NCBI RefSeq assembly: GCF_001618425.1
Contig: NZ_BDCU01000030.1
Location: 1-64,000, forward strand
Length of the DNA: 64,000 bases
Direction: 5' to 3'
From: Nocardia fusca NBRC 14340
GTDB lineage: Bacteria > Actinomycetota > Actinomycetes > Mycobacteriales > Mycobacteriaceae
Shown here: piece after piece, positions 15,566-24,411 of the stretch
How positions within the stretch are numbered: the first letter of the stretch is position 1
How the letters are laid out: the number at the start of each line of letters is the position of its first letter
Position numbers and translations under genes: made by a program
The notes under the pieces: generated by a model
Seen by the model: the letters and a program-made list of their open reading frames with translations, nothing else
Databases searched by the model: none
Told to the model about the DNA's origin: nothing

Positions 15566-18195
15566 CGGCCCCGGACGCGTTTGCGGCGCCTGTTCCTACC
15601 GCAGCGCCGACATTCTCGGGGCTGACCCCAGAACAGCGCTACGAGATCGTCAGTCAACAGTTTCCGGCCTGGCTGTTGGCCGAGCCGATCGAGTTTCCGC
15701 CACACCACGACACCTACGGGTGGATGTGTCGTGTCGCCGGCTGCGAAGGTGGCCTGCCGTCCGCCGATACTCGACTGCTCTGCGCGGTGCATGCCAAGGA
15801 ATACATTCCCCTGAGGGATACCGTCGATCTCAGCGACTTCGTCCGCACGGCGGCGCCCTCGTCGGCACTACGTCTGGGCTGGGGCCTGTCTCGCAAGCCC
15901 GACTGCCAGATCTGCGGCCCGGCGAGGGAAAGCTATGCCCACGGCTTCTGCCGTCGTCACTCCCATTCGCGCTGGATCGCTCTGCGGCGCGGCCTCAGCG
16001 AGGCCGATTGGCGGCGGGCCCAGAAGCCCCTCCCACCAGTCGAAGGCTGCGTAGTTGAACGGTGCGTGCACGATGGTGGCCTCTACGCTCGTGTTGAATC
16101 CGAGAAGTTCCGCGCCTGCCTTAGCCACTACAACCAGTGGCGGTGGTGGAGAAAATCCACTGGACGAGAACCGGATCGAGAGGCATGGACCGATTTCCTC
16201 GGCAGCGTCGCCGACGAGTCAGTGACATCGACAACGATCGGTCGCGGAACGCTCACGCTGAAGCATCTGCCGCCGAAACTGCAGTGCGAGATCCGCTTCG
16301 CGCTTCACCGACACGCCAATACCCCGCGGCGCACTCAGTGGCGGCCCTCTGCTCTTCAGAAGGCTATCGACATCCTCGCGGCCGCTGCGGTGCTGTCGCT
16401 CAACGATGCGATCTTGGCCGATCTCGTCAAGTCCCAGGGGCCCAACTCGGGCGAAAGACGGATCCTTGCCGATCTCCCGATCGCGGCCCGCAGTCTTATC
16501 CTGACTCGCGATATGGCCATGGAAGCCGGGTGGTTCGATCCAGCGGTTGTGGGCGCCAGTCCGTTTCGCGACAGCCAGAACGGCCTGCATCGGCGCAAGG
16601 TTTGGGATCTTGGCGAGGTGTCGCAACGTTGGCTTCGTGACTTGCTCTGGAACTACCTCAGTGACGAGGCTCTTGCTCCAGAGGGAAGGAAGGTATCCGG
16701 GGCGACGATCAGCCAGCGAATCGGCGGAACTGTTCTGCTCTCGCGCATTTTGCACCAGAATCGCTCGGACCACGGAGAGTTCCCCGAACTGCTGGGTGTT
16801 GCTGATGCGCAGGCTTTGAAAGATACCTGGGACCTATGGTTTCGGGAACAGATCCCTCTTCCGGCCAGGGTCGTCTCGCCGTCCGTTCGGCCGGCAGCGC
16901 TCAAGGAATACACGCGCTACCTCTACATGTTCAGTATGCGGACCGTTCTGCTGCGGAGTCGGGAGAGGCACAGAACGCCTGCGCAACTGGATAGTTTCAT
17001 CCTTAGCATGCCGGAATACCCACCTGCGCGTTCGGCTCCTCGTCCTCGACCGTTGCGCTATGACGACTTCCAGCGGCTCGTCGACGCGAACAACATCCAC
17101 GCTCTTGAGGGGCTCGACAACGACGACATCGGCTTCGCCGACATCTGGCTGACCCAGGCATTCCAAGGCGGGCGGATCGGCGAAACGATCAACCTCCGGC
17201 TTGGCTGCATCGGACTGATCGGCGCGGCGCAACCCTACCTCTGGCGCGACATCACCAAGGTCGGCATCGGCGACTACGGGATGCCGTGCTACCTGCCCGT
17301 CTATGAACGACTGCTCCGGCGCCGGGAGATCACCCTCTCACGCCTGCGCAAACGACACTTCGTCGATCTCGCCGGTCTCGATGACCGCGAGCGGGCCAGA
17401 TTCGAAGCGCAGTGGGACCGGGAAATGCCACTGTTCCCCGGACTGATGGCCAATCCTGACCTGTCTATCGCGGTTTCGTCGAGCTGGTTCCGGGAGGTCT
17501 GGAGCGGTTGGTTCGAAAGCCTGGGACTGGTCGGGATCACCACACACCAAACACGAGCAACGCTCGCCACCTCACTGTTGAACAACGGCGCACCACCAGC
17601 GCTGGTCCGACAGTTGCTCGGGCATTTTTCCGAAGAAGCGCTCGCGTTCTACGCCAATTACAGCAACGACATCATGGCCCGACACCTGCAGCAGGTTTGG
17701 GCCGCCAGCCCCGGCATGGACAAGCCAGGCACCATCCTGCTGCGCCCCGCCGATCTGAAGACCGAAAACCCGGCCGCAGCGGCGGCCCGGATCGACCTGG
17801 CCGTCGTGCCGGTCGAGCACGGCCTCTGCCGCTACGGCCCAGTGGTTGGCGGCGCGCAATGCCCCTGGGAGAAGAACTGCAGCGACGGCCCGAAGGGCAC
17901 ATGCGAGCATTTCGTGCTCACCGGCGCCGATCTGGCCTACTGGGAACGCAAACGCGACGCCGCGGTCCACTTCGCCGAAGGCGCACCCACCGACGAAGCC
18001 CGCGACTACATCCTGAGCCAATGGGAACCCTGGGAACTCGTGCTCACCCGGTTACGCGAAGCCTTGGACGAACTCGGCCTGCTAGAAACCGCCGAAAAAC
18101 TCGACCTACGCACCCCGGTCCACGACTACTTCGACCCGCTGTTCTCCACCGGATTCCGCCTGGGACATCTGGATTCACCCGACAGCAAGACCTGA
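15562..18195 (+). CDS. large tyrosine recombinase, TnpB of Tn554-like trio
   Basis: An 877-residue protein. The C-terminal catalytic domain shows Arg538 (FQGGRIGETINLR), His662 and Arg665 (HQTR), His688 (LLGHFSEEA) and Tyr697 (LAFYANY), a complete tyrosine-recombinase set. The long N-terminal region contains Cys pairs (CRVAGCEGG, CQICGPARESYAHGFCRRH) and after the catalytic domain there is another Cys-containing segment (CPWEKNCSDGPKGTCEH), which suggests zinc binding. The ATG at 15562 overlaps the first recombinase stop; the GTG at 15493 lies inside that gene and is rejected. Length and order fit TnpB of Tn554-like elements. Confidence 0.82.
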   Translation: MTAPDAFAAPVPTAAPTFSGLTPEQRYEIVSQQFPAWLLAEPIEFPPHHDTYGWMCRVAGCEGGLPSADTRLLCAVHAKEYIPLRDTVDLSDFVRTAAPSSALRLGWGLSRKPDCQICGPARESYAHGFCRRHSHSRWIALRRGLSEADWRRAQKPLPPVEGCVVERCVHDGGLYARVESEKFRACLSHYNQWRWWRKSTGREPDREAWTDFLGSVADESVTSTTIGRGTLTLKHLPPKLQCEIRFALHRHANTPRRTQWRPSALQKAIDILAAAAVLSLNDAILADLVKSQGPNSGERRILADLPIAARSLILTRDMAMEAGWFDPAVVGASPFRDSQNGLHRRKVWDLGEVSQRWLRDLLWNYLSDEALAPEGRKVSGATISQRIGGTVLLSRILHQNRSDHGEFPELLGVADAQALKDTWDLWFREQIPLPARVVSPSVRPAALKEYTRYLYMFSMRTVLLRSRERHRTPAQLDSFILSMPEYPPARSAPRPRPLRYDDFQRLVDANNIHALEGLDNDDIGFADIWLTQAFQGGRIGETINLRLGCIGLIGAAQPYLWRDITKVGIGDYGMPCYLPVYERLLRRREITLSRLRKRHFVDLAGLDDRERARFEAQWDREMPLFPGLMANPDLSIAVSSSWFREVWSGWFESLGLVGITTHQTRATLATSLLNNGAPPALVRQLLGHFSEEALAFYANYSNDIMARHLQQVWAASPGMDKPGTILLRPADLKTENPAAAAARIDLAVVPVEHGLCRYGPVVGGAQCPWEKNCSDGPKGTCEHFVLTGADLAYWERKRDAAVHFAEGAPTDEARDYILSQWEPWELVLTRLREALDELGLLETAEKLDLRTPVHDYFDPLFSTGFRLGHLDSPDSKT

Positions 18196-18226
18196 CCACC
18201 CACCAGCAAACAGGAGATCCAGCTTC

Positions 18227-18796
18227 TTGGCACCCAATACGCGTCGCCGACCTGTCGAGGCGATCGACCAACGGTCCCGCACCAGTGCTGACTGCGAAAG
18301 ACGCGTCCGCAGAGCCTTGACCAAACTGGCCAAGACCGGCGCACCGTTCACCATCGACAACGTCTGTGACCTCGCAGGTGTCGGAAGGACATTCATCTAC
18401 GACAAGCGCCACCCGGACCTCACCCGAGCTGTCCTGACCGCCCGAGACTCATCCCAAGCCACCAGCACCGAACGCGCCGCCCAGGCATTCGACGCCGACA
18501 CCACCTCTTGGCGCGAACGCGCTCTCAACGCAGAAGCGCTCGTCGCGTCGCTGCGCGCTGCGATCAAGGACCGCGACGCCCGCATAACCGACCTCACAGG
18601 ACAGCTCTACGATCCCGAAGGCAACCACCTCATCGACGAAAACACAAAGCTCAGAACCCTTCTCGGGACCCTGAACCAGAACCTCATCAAAGCCACCACC
18701 GAGAACCGCACCCTCCGCCGATCCCTCGACGGCGCCCGCGCCAACGTCAAACGCGAACGCGAACGCAATGTCACCCAGATCTTCGGCCAGAAATAG
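18227..18796 (+). CDS. DUF6262-like accessory protein, TnpC of Tn554-like trio
   Basis: A 189-residue protein starting at TTG 18227, supported by AGGAG 10 bases upstream. The N-terminal part contains a helix-turn-helix-like segment (FTIDNVCDLAGVGRTFIYDK), and the rest is a coiled coil rich in Arg, Glu and Leu (WRERALNAEALVASLRAAIK and following). This corresponds to the small third protein of Tn554-type trios, which influences transposition frequency and orientation. It ends inside a hairpin that it shares with the convergent PIN gene. Confidence 0.75.
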   Translation: MAPNTRRRPVEAIDQRSRTSADCERRVRRALTKLAKTGAPFTIDNVCDLAGVGRTFIYDKRHPDLTRAVLTARDSSQATSTERAAQAFDADTTSWRERALNAEALVASLRAAIKDRDARITDLTGQLYDPEGNHLIDENTKLRTLLGTLNQNLIKATTENRTLRRSLDGARANVKRERERNVTQIFGQK

Positions 18797-18811
18797 CTCT
18801 TGGCAGAGCTA
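18794..18811. terminator. hairpin shared by two convergent stop codons
   Basis: A 7-bp perfect stem (tagctct/agagcta) with a 4-base loop. The stem includes the stop codon of the trio's third gene on the plus strand and that of the PIN gene on the minus strand. Possible bidirectional terminator; no T-run. Confidence 0.45.
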
Positions 18812-20359
18812 CTCGTCAGCTTCCGCCTTGCCGGGGGCTTCGTCTTCGTCGCCTCGGTCAGAGGGGTCGGTTTCCTCGCTTGCCTTCCCCCGTTGCGCCC
18901 CCCTGGATTGGGCCCTCTGCGCTTGGGCGACGATATCCGCTATTCCGGAGGCCTGGACCTTCCGCGCCTGCTCCAGGGCTTCCGCGACGACGGAGTAATG
19001 CGCCTTATTGGCTTCGTCAACGATCTTCGCGATCTCGGGAATGCGAAGCTGCTGCGCAGCGAGATCGGCGATTCCCGCAGGAAGCTGGAACTGCCGCGCG
19101 GCGAGCTCCGCGATCCCCGCCGGCGGCGGGAACTGACGGGTGACCAACTCTGCGATATTGGGCATCTGGACCTGCTTGGCCATGGTCTCCGCGACGTTGG
19201 GGAACTGATAGTCGGCCAGGAACGACATCGTGTCCGCTTCCACTTGCGCACGGCTGGCCCGTCGGGTCCACCGCGCCCGCATGGGGTCATCAGGCAGTGC
19301 CTCGGCGGACGTCACCTCGATATCTCGGATGTCTCCTTCCTTCGAGACGGTGATGTCGCCGAATAGCCGCAGAACCTTGGTTTCCTCGCCCCCGACCAGG
19401 GCATCCTGGTCCTCCCGCAGGAGATCGACATCTACTTCCGTGTCGACGGCAAACCGCGCGGTCCATCCAGCTTCGCCGCGGCCAGCGCCCTCGCTGAACT
19501 CCCATCCCTCCAGTGGTTCTCGCGCTCCGACGAGATGAGCGGCCCGGGTCGGCAAAGGAAGCGCCGTCTGCTCGGGATCCAAGATGAGCCAGCGGGCCGC
19601 CTCCACGAGCCGTTCCGCGAGCACGCTCTTGTCGAGGTGATCGACCAGCTGCGTCAGGTCGGCATCTGATATCGGCGAAAACATGGCTGCGAAGTACTGC
19701 TCCAGCCGTCTCGCGCTGAGCACATAGCGCACCCTGCCGGCCAGCCCACGACTCTCCAGCTCAGCGATCAAGGCTCGATGAAACAGGATCGGGCAATCAT
19801 CGCGTTCACCGGTTCCATCGCCGGTCCAGCTATCCGCCTTCGGGCCGAAGTCGAGGTGATTGTCGCTGATGAACCACACTTCCTCATCGGCGTTGTCCTC
19901 CGCGATCGCCATCACGGTCAGCCAGATCAGGGTGTCACGGAGACCGTCTTTGACGACCTTGCCGTCCTTTCCCCGAGGACTATACGGAGGACGCGTTTCA
20001 GATGCCCGCCTCGCCAGGACCATCAGATCGGTGGGTGGCGGAGGCACGATAGCTGCGTCGATGGACTCCAGATAGTCACGAAGCCACTGCTCGTATTCTG
20101 CTGAGCACTTGTCGATCTCGGCGAGCATCGACTCCTGCATATCGTTGAGGCCGAACTCACCGACCTTCAGCACTGATACTTCTTGACGGCGCTTGCGCCA
20201 GCCTCGCCTGACGACATCTATCGTCTCCATCAGGACGACCTCGGGCACTACGAACTGAAGCTCCCAGCGGTCCCGGTTCTGGATCAGGGACCGCCACTCC
20301 TCGCTCTTGAGCTTCGGTGAGTCGGCGAGGATGTTGGTGTCGACAACCACTATGGTCAC
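18809..20359 (-). CDS. PIN-domain (DUF4935-like) protein with C-terminal 14-residue repeats
   Basis: A 516-residue protein. The N-terminal PIN-like nuclease domain (about 1-190) begins TIVVVDTNILADSPK with Asp7, followed by VPEVVLMETIDVV, GLRDTLIWLTVM and VWFISDNHLDF, which supply the other acidic residues of a metal-dependent RNase site. The middle region is charged. Residues about 386-445 hold at least four 14-residue repeats (IAELVTRQFPPPAG, IAELAARQFQLPAG and relatives), then a helical, acidic tail. The GTG at 20359 is preferred because the longer frame to 20596 starts with Arg/Pro-rich shadow sequence. It lies 31 bases after a small acidic protein gene. Toxin or defence role is plausible. 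Confidence 0.65.
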   Translation of the reverse strand: MTIVVVDTNILADSPKLKSEEWRSLIQNRDRWELQFVVPEVVLMETIDVVRRGWRKRRQEVSVLKVGEFGLNDMQESMLAEIDKCSAEYEQWLRDYLESIDAAIVPPPPTDLMVLARRASETRPPYSPRGKDGKVVKDGLRDTLIWLTVMAIAEDNADEEVWFISDNHLDFGPKADSWTGDGTGERDDCPILFHRALIAELESRGLAGRVRYVLSARRLEQYFAAMFSPISDADLTQLVDHLDKSVLAERLVEAARWLILDPEQTALPLPTRAAHLVGAREPLEGWEFSEGAGRGEAGWTARFAVDTEVDVDLLREDQDALVGGEETKVLRLFGDITVSKEGDIRDIEVTSAEALPDDPMRARWTRRASRAQVEADTMSFLADYQFPNVAETMAKQVQMPNIAELVTRQFPPPAGIAELAARQFQLPAGIADLAAQQLRIPEIAKIVDEANKAHYSVVAEALEQARKVQASGIADIVAQAQRAQSRGAQRGKASEETDPSDRGDEDEAPGKAEADE

Positions 20360-20390
20360 GACACTAAGGTCGCCGCCGCATCGGCAACCG

Positions 20391-20591
20391 TTACCCGTCG
20401 CTGTCGTCTTGCTTCTCGGCTTGAACGCGGCGCCATTCTCCAACCTGTCGTCGCAGATCCTCGGCGTTCTCCCGAGTAATCTGCGGCCGCACCAGCTCGT
20501 CGGGCACCGGCTCATCGGTGAAGACCAGGCGGTCGATGGACGCCTCGGTCTCGGCGATCTCCTTGAGCGCGTCCTCCGATGGATCGGGCAT
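20391..20591 (-). CDS. small acidic protein upstream of PIN gene
   Basis: A 66-residue protein (MPDPSEDALKEIAETEASID, then ENAEDLRRQVGEWRRVQAEK). It is acidic and mostly helical, and the PIN-domain gene starts 31 bases after its stop on the same strand. Size and order resemble a PIN toxin-antitoxin pair, but no antitoxin DNA-binding fold is recognisable and the PIN partner is much longer than VapC. Pair function is inference. Confidence 0.55.
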   Translation of the reverse strand: MPDPSEDALKEIAETEASIDRLVFTDEPVPDELVRPQITRENAEDLRRQVGEWRRVQAEKQDDSDG

Positions 20592-20695
20592 AGCAAAATT
20601 CTCTCACCAGATCCCGACGGAATCGCCCAGGTCCGTGCTCTGCGTTATGTCGCGAACAAGTTCACGACTGTTCTACCTGCGCAAGAGCGACAAGA

Positions 20696-21247
20696 TTGGA
20701 GGTTCTGTCCACTAAGGACGGCCGGGGCGACGGCACCCACCGTGCCCACTTCGCCCGCATCTTCGGCCTTCCGCTGCTGGCAGTGGTCCGCACCAGCAAC
20801 CTGCCCCGACCACTCAGGGCAATCGACCGCCCCCACTTCGAGGGCGCACCGTTCGGACAGTGGGCCTCGCTCTGGCGCGGCCTACAGAAGCGCGGCCTGC
20901 TCGAAGTCTCCGAGCACCCAGGGCCCGGCATGGCCTCGTGGACACCGACAGGGATGTGCGCGGAGTGGATGCTGATGAGCCCCGAGAAGGCCGCCGCGCT
21001 GAACCGGGCCTACGACCGGGTATACCCGCGAGCCCTGCACCACGCCACCGGCCTGACCGAGGCCCAGTTGTTCGACCCCGAGCAATGGGCCCGCGCGCTC
21101 ATCGGATCCCGACCGGCACGGTCACGGCGGCGAGGGCCTGGGCGGTGGTCGCTACTTGCGGAGCTGGTTCACGCAGCGGTCACGCGAGGACCACGCGGTC
21201 GACGGCCCCGCACGGTGAGATCGATCGAACGGCGTGGATCCTCATGA
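20696..21247 (+). pseudogene. hypothetical protein, likely 5'-truncated and frameshifted
   Basis: The frame opens without a good start (TTG at 20696) but from about 20740 to 21110 is convincingly coding (FARIFGLPLLAVVRTSNLPR, then WTPTGMCAEWMLMSPEKAAA and TEAQLFDPEQWARALIG), with high third-position GC. After about 21110 the frame turns Arg-rich. Another frame then becomes protein-like (GGGRYLRSWFTQRSREDHAV) and stops at 21216-21218. That pattern indicates one frameshift near 21105-21120. No family recognised. Confidence 0.45.
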
Positions 21248-21277
21248 GCCCGAGGAGTCCGTCCTGGAGGGGGCCTG

Positions 21278-21868
21278 ATGACCTGCCCACCGACCGACCC
21301 GCGTATCGGCGCCGAGCTGCCGCAGCTCCCGCACATCCTGTCGGGGATCGTCGCGGCGATCGGGCTGACGGATGCGGCCCTGCACATCGAGCTGCGCCTG
21401 CACATGCGCCGCTGGCACATCCTCGACATCGGTGTACGCCCCGGCTCCGGCCTGGTCGCCCACGCCGCGGCGGCCCATACCGGGGTCGACCCGCGCATGG
21501 TGCACCTGGCCGCCAGCATCGGCCGGCCCCTGCACCCGGCTGCGGTCACCGCCGCGCGCGGCCGCCACGCCGCGACCTGCATCGCCTGCTGCTACGTCGC
21601 CCCGCAGCGGCGCACTGACATCACGCTGCTGCGCCACAGCGAACTCGCCGACCAGCTCTACGGATCCGACGACGTTCTCGGCTGGCACCTCAACGCCGCC
21701 GAAACCGACGACAGGTTGTACCGGCCCGACGCCGGTATCTCGGTCGGGATCGGCGCGCCCGACAGGCCCACCGCGCTGGCCCGGCTACGGTCGCTCGTCG
21801 AGCCGTTCGACTTCACCACCCAGACCCGCGACGACACGAAGTTGTTGTCGCCCAATGAAAGGACACCT
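21278..21868 (+). CDS. hypothetical protein running in frame into a VOC gene
   Basis: An ATG at 21278 opens a frame that reads as a soluble protein (LPHILSGIVAAIGLTDAALH, HAAAAHTGVDPRMVHLAASI, CIACCYVAPQRRTDITLL, then LARLRSLVEPFDFTTQTRDD). It reaches 21868 without a stop and continues in frame into the VOC-family sequence. A GTG with AAGGA at 21858-21862 looks like an independent start for the VOC part. So either two domains are fused or the upstream gene has lost its own stop. No family recognised for the first 197 residues. Confidence 0.5.
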
Positions 21869-22162
21869 GTGCTCACCCTGCACCACCTCGCCCTCACCAC
21901 CGCCGATCAGGCAAAAGCCGCCCCGTTCTACGATGCCGTGTTCGGGATACTGGGGTACTCGCGCGGCTACACCTCCGACCGGCTGTGCACCTGGGGCGGG
22001 CCGGGCCCGGAACTGCTGCTCTACATCGTCGAGGGCGACGACGCCGCCCCGCACACCCACGGCCGTCCCGGCTGGCAGCACGGCGCTTTCTCCGTCGACG
22101 ACCGCGCCACCGTTGACGCCGTGCACACCGCGGTCCTCGACGGCGGCTGGACCGTCGTGCAC

Positions 22163-22200
22163 GGGGGTCGAGGAGCATCCGCGCGAAATGTTCCGGTAGC
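22163..22200 (+). repeat. left 38-bp terminal repeat of Tn3-type element
   Basis: Begins GGGGGTC directly after the target duplication TGCAC (22158-22162). 26 of 38 positions match the right end; the inner end has drifted and lacks the CTAAG terminus. Confidence 0.8.
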
Positions 22201-22239
22201 ACCCCACTACGCCGTGTTTCAAAAGTGAGTGAGGCCGGC

Positions 22240-22537
22240 AGTGCCTGCCTGACCCGTGTCGTAGCCACTGGTTGATGGCGCCGACGCGGACAGTGGCCAG
22301 GTAACGGACCGCGAGTTTGTCGAATGGTGTTGCCACGGACCGGTTCTCCTTGAGTTGGGCGATCCCGCACTCCACGGCATGGCGCAGCTTGTAGTCCTCG
22401 GCGGCGAACGCGTGCGGACGACCACCGGCGGAACCCTTCTTCTTTCGGTGGGCGGCTTGGTCCTTCTTTATGGGGATCGTCGCCTTGATCCCGCGTCGGC
22501 GCAGGTGGTCACGGTTAGCCGCCGACGAATACGCCTA
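22240..22537 (-). pseudogene. IS5-family transposase fragment
   Basis: One open stretch reads SSAANRDHLRRRGIKATIPI, KKKGSAGGRPHAF, HAVECGIAQLKENRSVATPF and AVRYLATVRVGAINQWL, the C-terminal third of an IS5-type DDE transposase with the conserved Glu in AVECGI. The expected Lys codon before AYSS has become TAG, and the N-terminal two thirds with both catalytic Asp residues are missing. It is a dead remnant inside the Tn3-type element. Confidence 0.8.
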
Positions 22538-22708
22538 CTTACCGGGTAACGGTTGGTCGAGCAGCGGCTGATGCCTGCTTGCCCCTCGGTCCACGGAGGC
22601 CTCGAGACAGGCCGCCCACTGACGCTGCGATGCTGATCGTTCAGTGGTTCGGCCGGGGCGACCTGCGGTGTGAACGTCCGAGCCGGACGGAGGTACACCG
22701 GGATCGAG

Positions 22709-23401
22709 TCAGCTTCCGCTGGGCATCGGTTCGAAGTCCCAGCTCGCGCATCCGTACGTGATGTCGTCGGCGGCACCGGCTCCACTGTCATTGAGGACGC
22801 CGTACTCGGTCACGAACGCGCGAGGGTTCGCATCGGCGATCTGCCTGAGCGTAGCGGTGGAACCCTGTCCGCCGGCAAGCCCACCGATCGGATTCGTCGA
22901 CCACCACTGCCCTTCCGTGAGAGCTGTCGTTGCCCAGTCATTCTCGCCGACGTTGCCGTTCGCAGGTGGCCACCAGACCAAAGTGGTGAATCCGCTGGAT
23001 TCGCCGGGCCGGTCGGCACCGCGCAACCGGAGCTGGAAACTCGTAAATCGGCCCCGATGCCGGAAAGACAGGCTCGCCGGGGAGGCAGCCAGGTCGCGCA
23101 ACGCCGTATTGATGCCGGGATGGAAGTAGGTGATCCGCCCGCCCGGAGGGGCGGTCATGTCGAGCCAGCCCGCGCCCGACGCCCCGCCGCCTTCCGCGAA
23201 GCGCGGTGCGTCGCCGCCGAGGGGGAACCAACCCCAGGTGAAAAGAGGCGTGACATTTGTGTGCACACACGGGAATCCCGGGGGAATGAACGAGGGTGTG
23301 GAACTGCCTCCACTCTGCGCGACCCCTGGCCCGCTGAAAATGACGAGGGCCGCCACCGCAGTCGCCGCCGCGGCCGTTGATCTGTAACCCCAACTCTTCA
23401 T
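22709..23401 (-). CDS. secreted hypothetical protein
   Basis: A 230-residue protein with a clear signal peptide: MKSWGYRS, a hydrophobic core (AAAATAVAALVIF) and a likely signal peptidase I site near GVAQ-SGG (about residue 29). The mature part has two or three Cys and many Gly, Trp and Pro residues (GWLDMTAPPGGRITYFHPG, FTTLVWWPPANGNVGENDW), suggesting a beta-rich extracellular fold. No family recognised. It is the only intact gene inside the Tn3-type element and runs opposite to the interrupted VOC gene, so it is the element's possible cargo. Confidence 0.7.
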   Translation of the reverse strand: MKSWGYRSTAAAATAVAALVIFSGPGVAQSGGSSTPSFIPPGFPCVHTNVTPLFTWGWFPLGGDAPRFAEGGGASGAGWLDMTAPPGGRITYFHPGINTALRDLAASPASLSFRHRGRFTSFQLRLRGADRPGESSGFTTLVWWPPANGNVGENDWATTALTEGQWWSTNPIGGLAGGQGSTATLRQIADANPRAFVTEYGVLNDSGAGAADDITYGCASWDFEPMPSGS

Positions 23402-23644
23402 CGATGTCTTCCGTTCTCCGAGTGCGCTGGCGAGCCACTGTTTGCGGCAAGCCCGGACCAGTCGCGGACAGTCGATAGTGGGTAGAGCAGACGTGATGGT
23501 ACAACCTGCGCCTGCGAGTCATCGACATGCAAAGTGGCCACGGCGTTGCGACCGACGTGACCCGCACGGCAGCGCGTAAAAGCTTCAATGCGCGTCTGGG
23601 AACTCTGGGGCCGACCGGTTTTCGTCGCGCTCGAGATTTGGGGT

Positions 23645-23694
23645 GAACTCCTGGTACCGAAGTGAGTGCTGAAGTCACCGAGTACCAGGAGTTC
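23645..23694. repeat. 13-bp perfect inverted repeat
   Basis: gaactcctggtac (23645-23657) and its exact complement (23682-23694) enclose 24 bases, about 245 bases upstream of the secreted-protein start. It could be a protein-binding site, a transcript hairpin or the end of a lost insertion sequence. Confidence 0.6.
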
Positions 23695-23734
23695 GTGTGC
23701 CATCCTCGCTCATCACCTTGTGTTCGTCCTGCCC

Positions 23735-23855
23735 GGCCGCCGATCATGACGGTTACGGCGGTGCCGAGGTCGAGGGGGTCAGGGTCGCCGGGGAGCAGGC
23801 CGGTGATGCGGACCCGGTCACCTACGCGGAGTGTGGTCGGGGTGTGGTCGTCATG
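23735..23855 (-). pseudogene. DUF4314-like fragment
   Basis: A short stretch reads LRVGDRVRITGLLPGDPDPL then DLGTAVTV, which looks like the start of DUF4314 proteins found on actinobacterial plasmids and integrative elements. No proper start or complete domain is present. Probably a remnant carried by the Tn3-type element. Confidence 0.4.
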
Positions 23856-23886
23856 CGCTGGGCTTTCGTCCAGTGGTCGCTGTCGG

Positions 23887-24181
23887 TCATGTGGGCAGTT
23901 GTGTGCGCAGGACTCCGGTAGCGCGATCGGCGCATACACGGGCAGCGTGCCCGGCGTACTTTTCACGCATACCGTTCACTGCGACAGCGGCGTGGGCGGC
24001 GAGATCGCCCAAAGACACTACGTGGATGTCGAGGGTGGCGATGACCGCACCGGGGCGGGTGCCGGACAACCTGGACCGTGGTGAACAGGGCCCGGCGGTC
24101 GCCCTCGGCGGGTCCGTAGACGACGAAATGATCGCCGGTGACCACGTTCTTCACTTCATGGATCGGGGCGAGTTCGGTCAT
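23887..24181 (-). pseudogene. small mobile-element protein with frameshift
   Basis: ATG at 24181 starts MTELAPIHEVKNVVTGDHFV and continues VYGPAEGDRRALFTTVQV. At about 24060-24070 the coding signal switches frame and continues AVIATLDIHVVSLGDLAAHA to a stop at 23887. Joined, it gives about 97 residues. One single-base change near 24065 explains the switch. No family recognised; it lies inside the Tn3-type element. Confidence 0.45.
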
Positions 24182-24373
24182 CCGGCCGTGGACGCCGGGC
24201 TGGTGGGTGCATTCATGATCGAGCCCCCCTATAGGCCCTCCGAGAGGCCGGGAACCGGGCCGAACTGGGGCGCTACCGCACATAGTTTCGGGGGTCGACC
24301 GTGGGGCTCGGGCAGTTGCGTCAGCGTGGAGGCAGAATTGCCGCACATAGTGCGCCCCTATCTGCGGTAACTC

Positions 24374-24411
24374 CTTAGCGTGACTTTTCTCGTAGATGTT
24401 CCCGGACCCCC
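24374..24411 (-). repeat. right 38-bp terminal repeat of Tn3-type element
   Basis: Read on the minus strand it starts GGGGGTCCGGGAAC and ends GTCACGCTAAG, a canonical Tn3-family terminal repeat, followed outside by TGCAC (24412-24416). Confidence 0.9.

Larger units (their letters stand above)
22163..24411. mobile_element. Tn3-family non-autonomous element (TIME-like), 2,249 bp
   Basis: The right end (24374-24411), read on the minus strand, is a 38-bp sequence beginning GGGGG and ending ACGCTAAG, exactly the length and ends of Tn3-family terminal repeats. The left end (22163-22200) begins GGGGGTC and matches it at 26 of 38 positions. Both ends are flanked by TGCAC (22158-22162 and 24412-24416), the 5-bp duplication typical of this family. 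No tnpA or tnpR is inside, so it would need transposase in trans. It carries a decayed IS5-type transposase piece, a secreted-protein gene and two broken small genes. Near the right end CCGCACATAG occurs at 24276-24285 and 24341-24350, with an inverted relative at 24358-24367 that may be a relic of a res site. Confidence 0.9.

Noticed and set aside
22728..22745. GGTTCGAAGTCCC-like string resembling a tRNA T-loop
   Set aside because: No cloverleaf can be built around it, and it lies in the 3' end of the secreted-protein gene.
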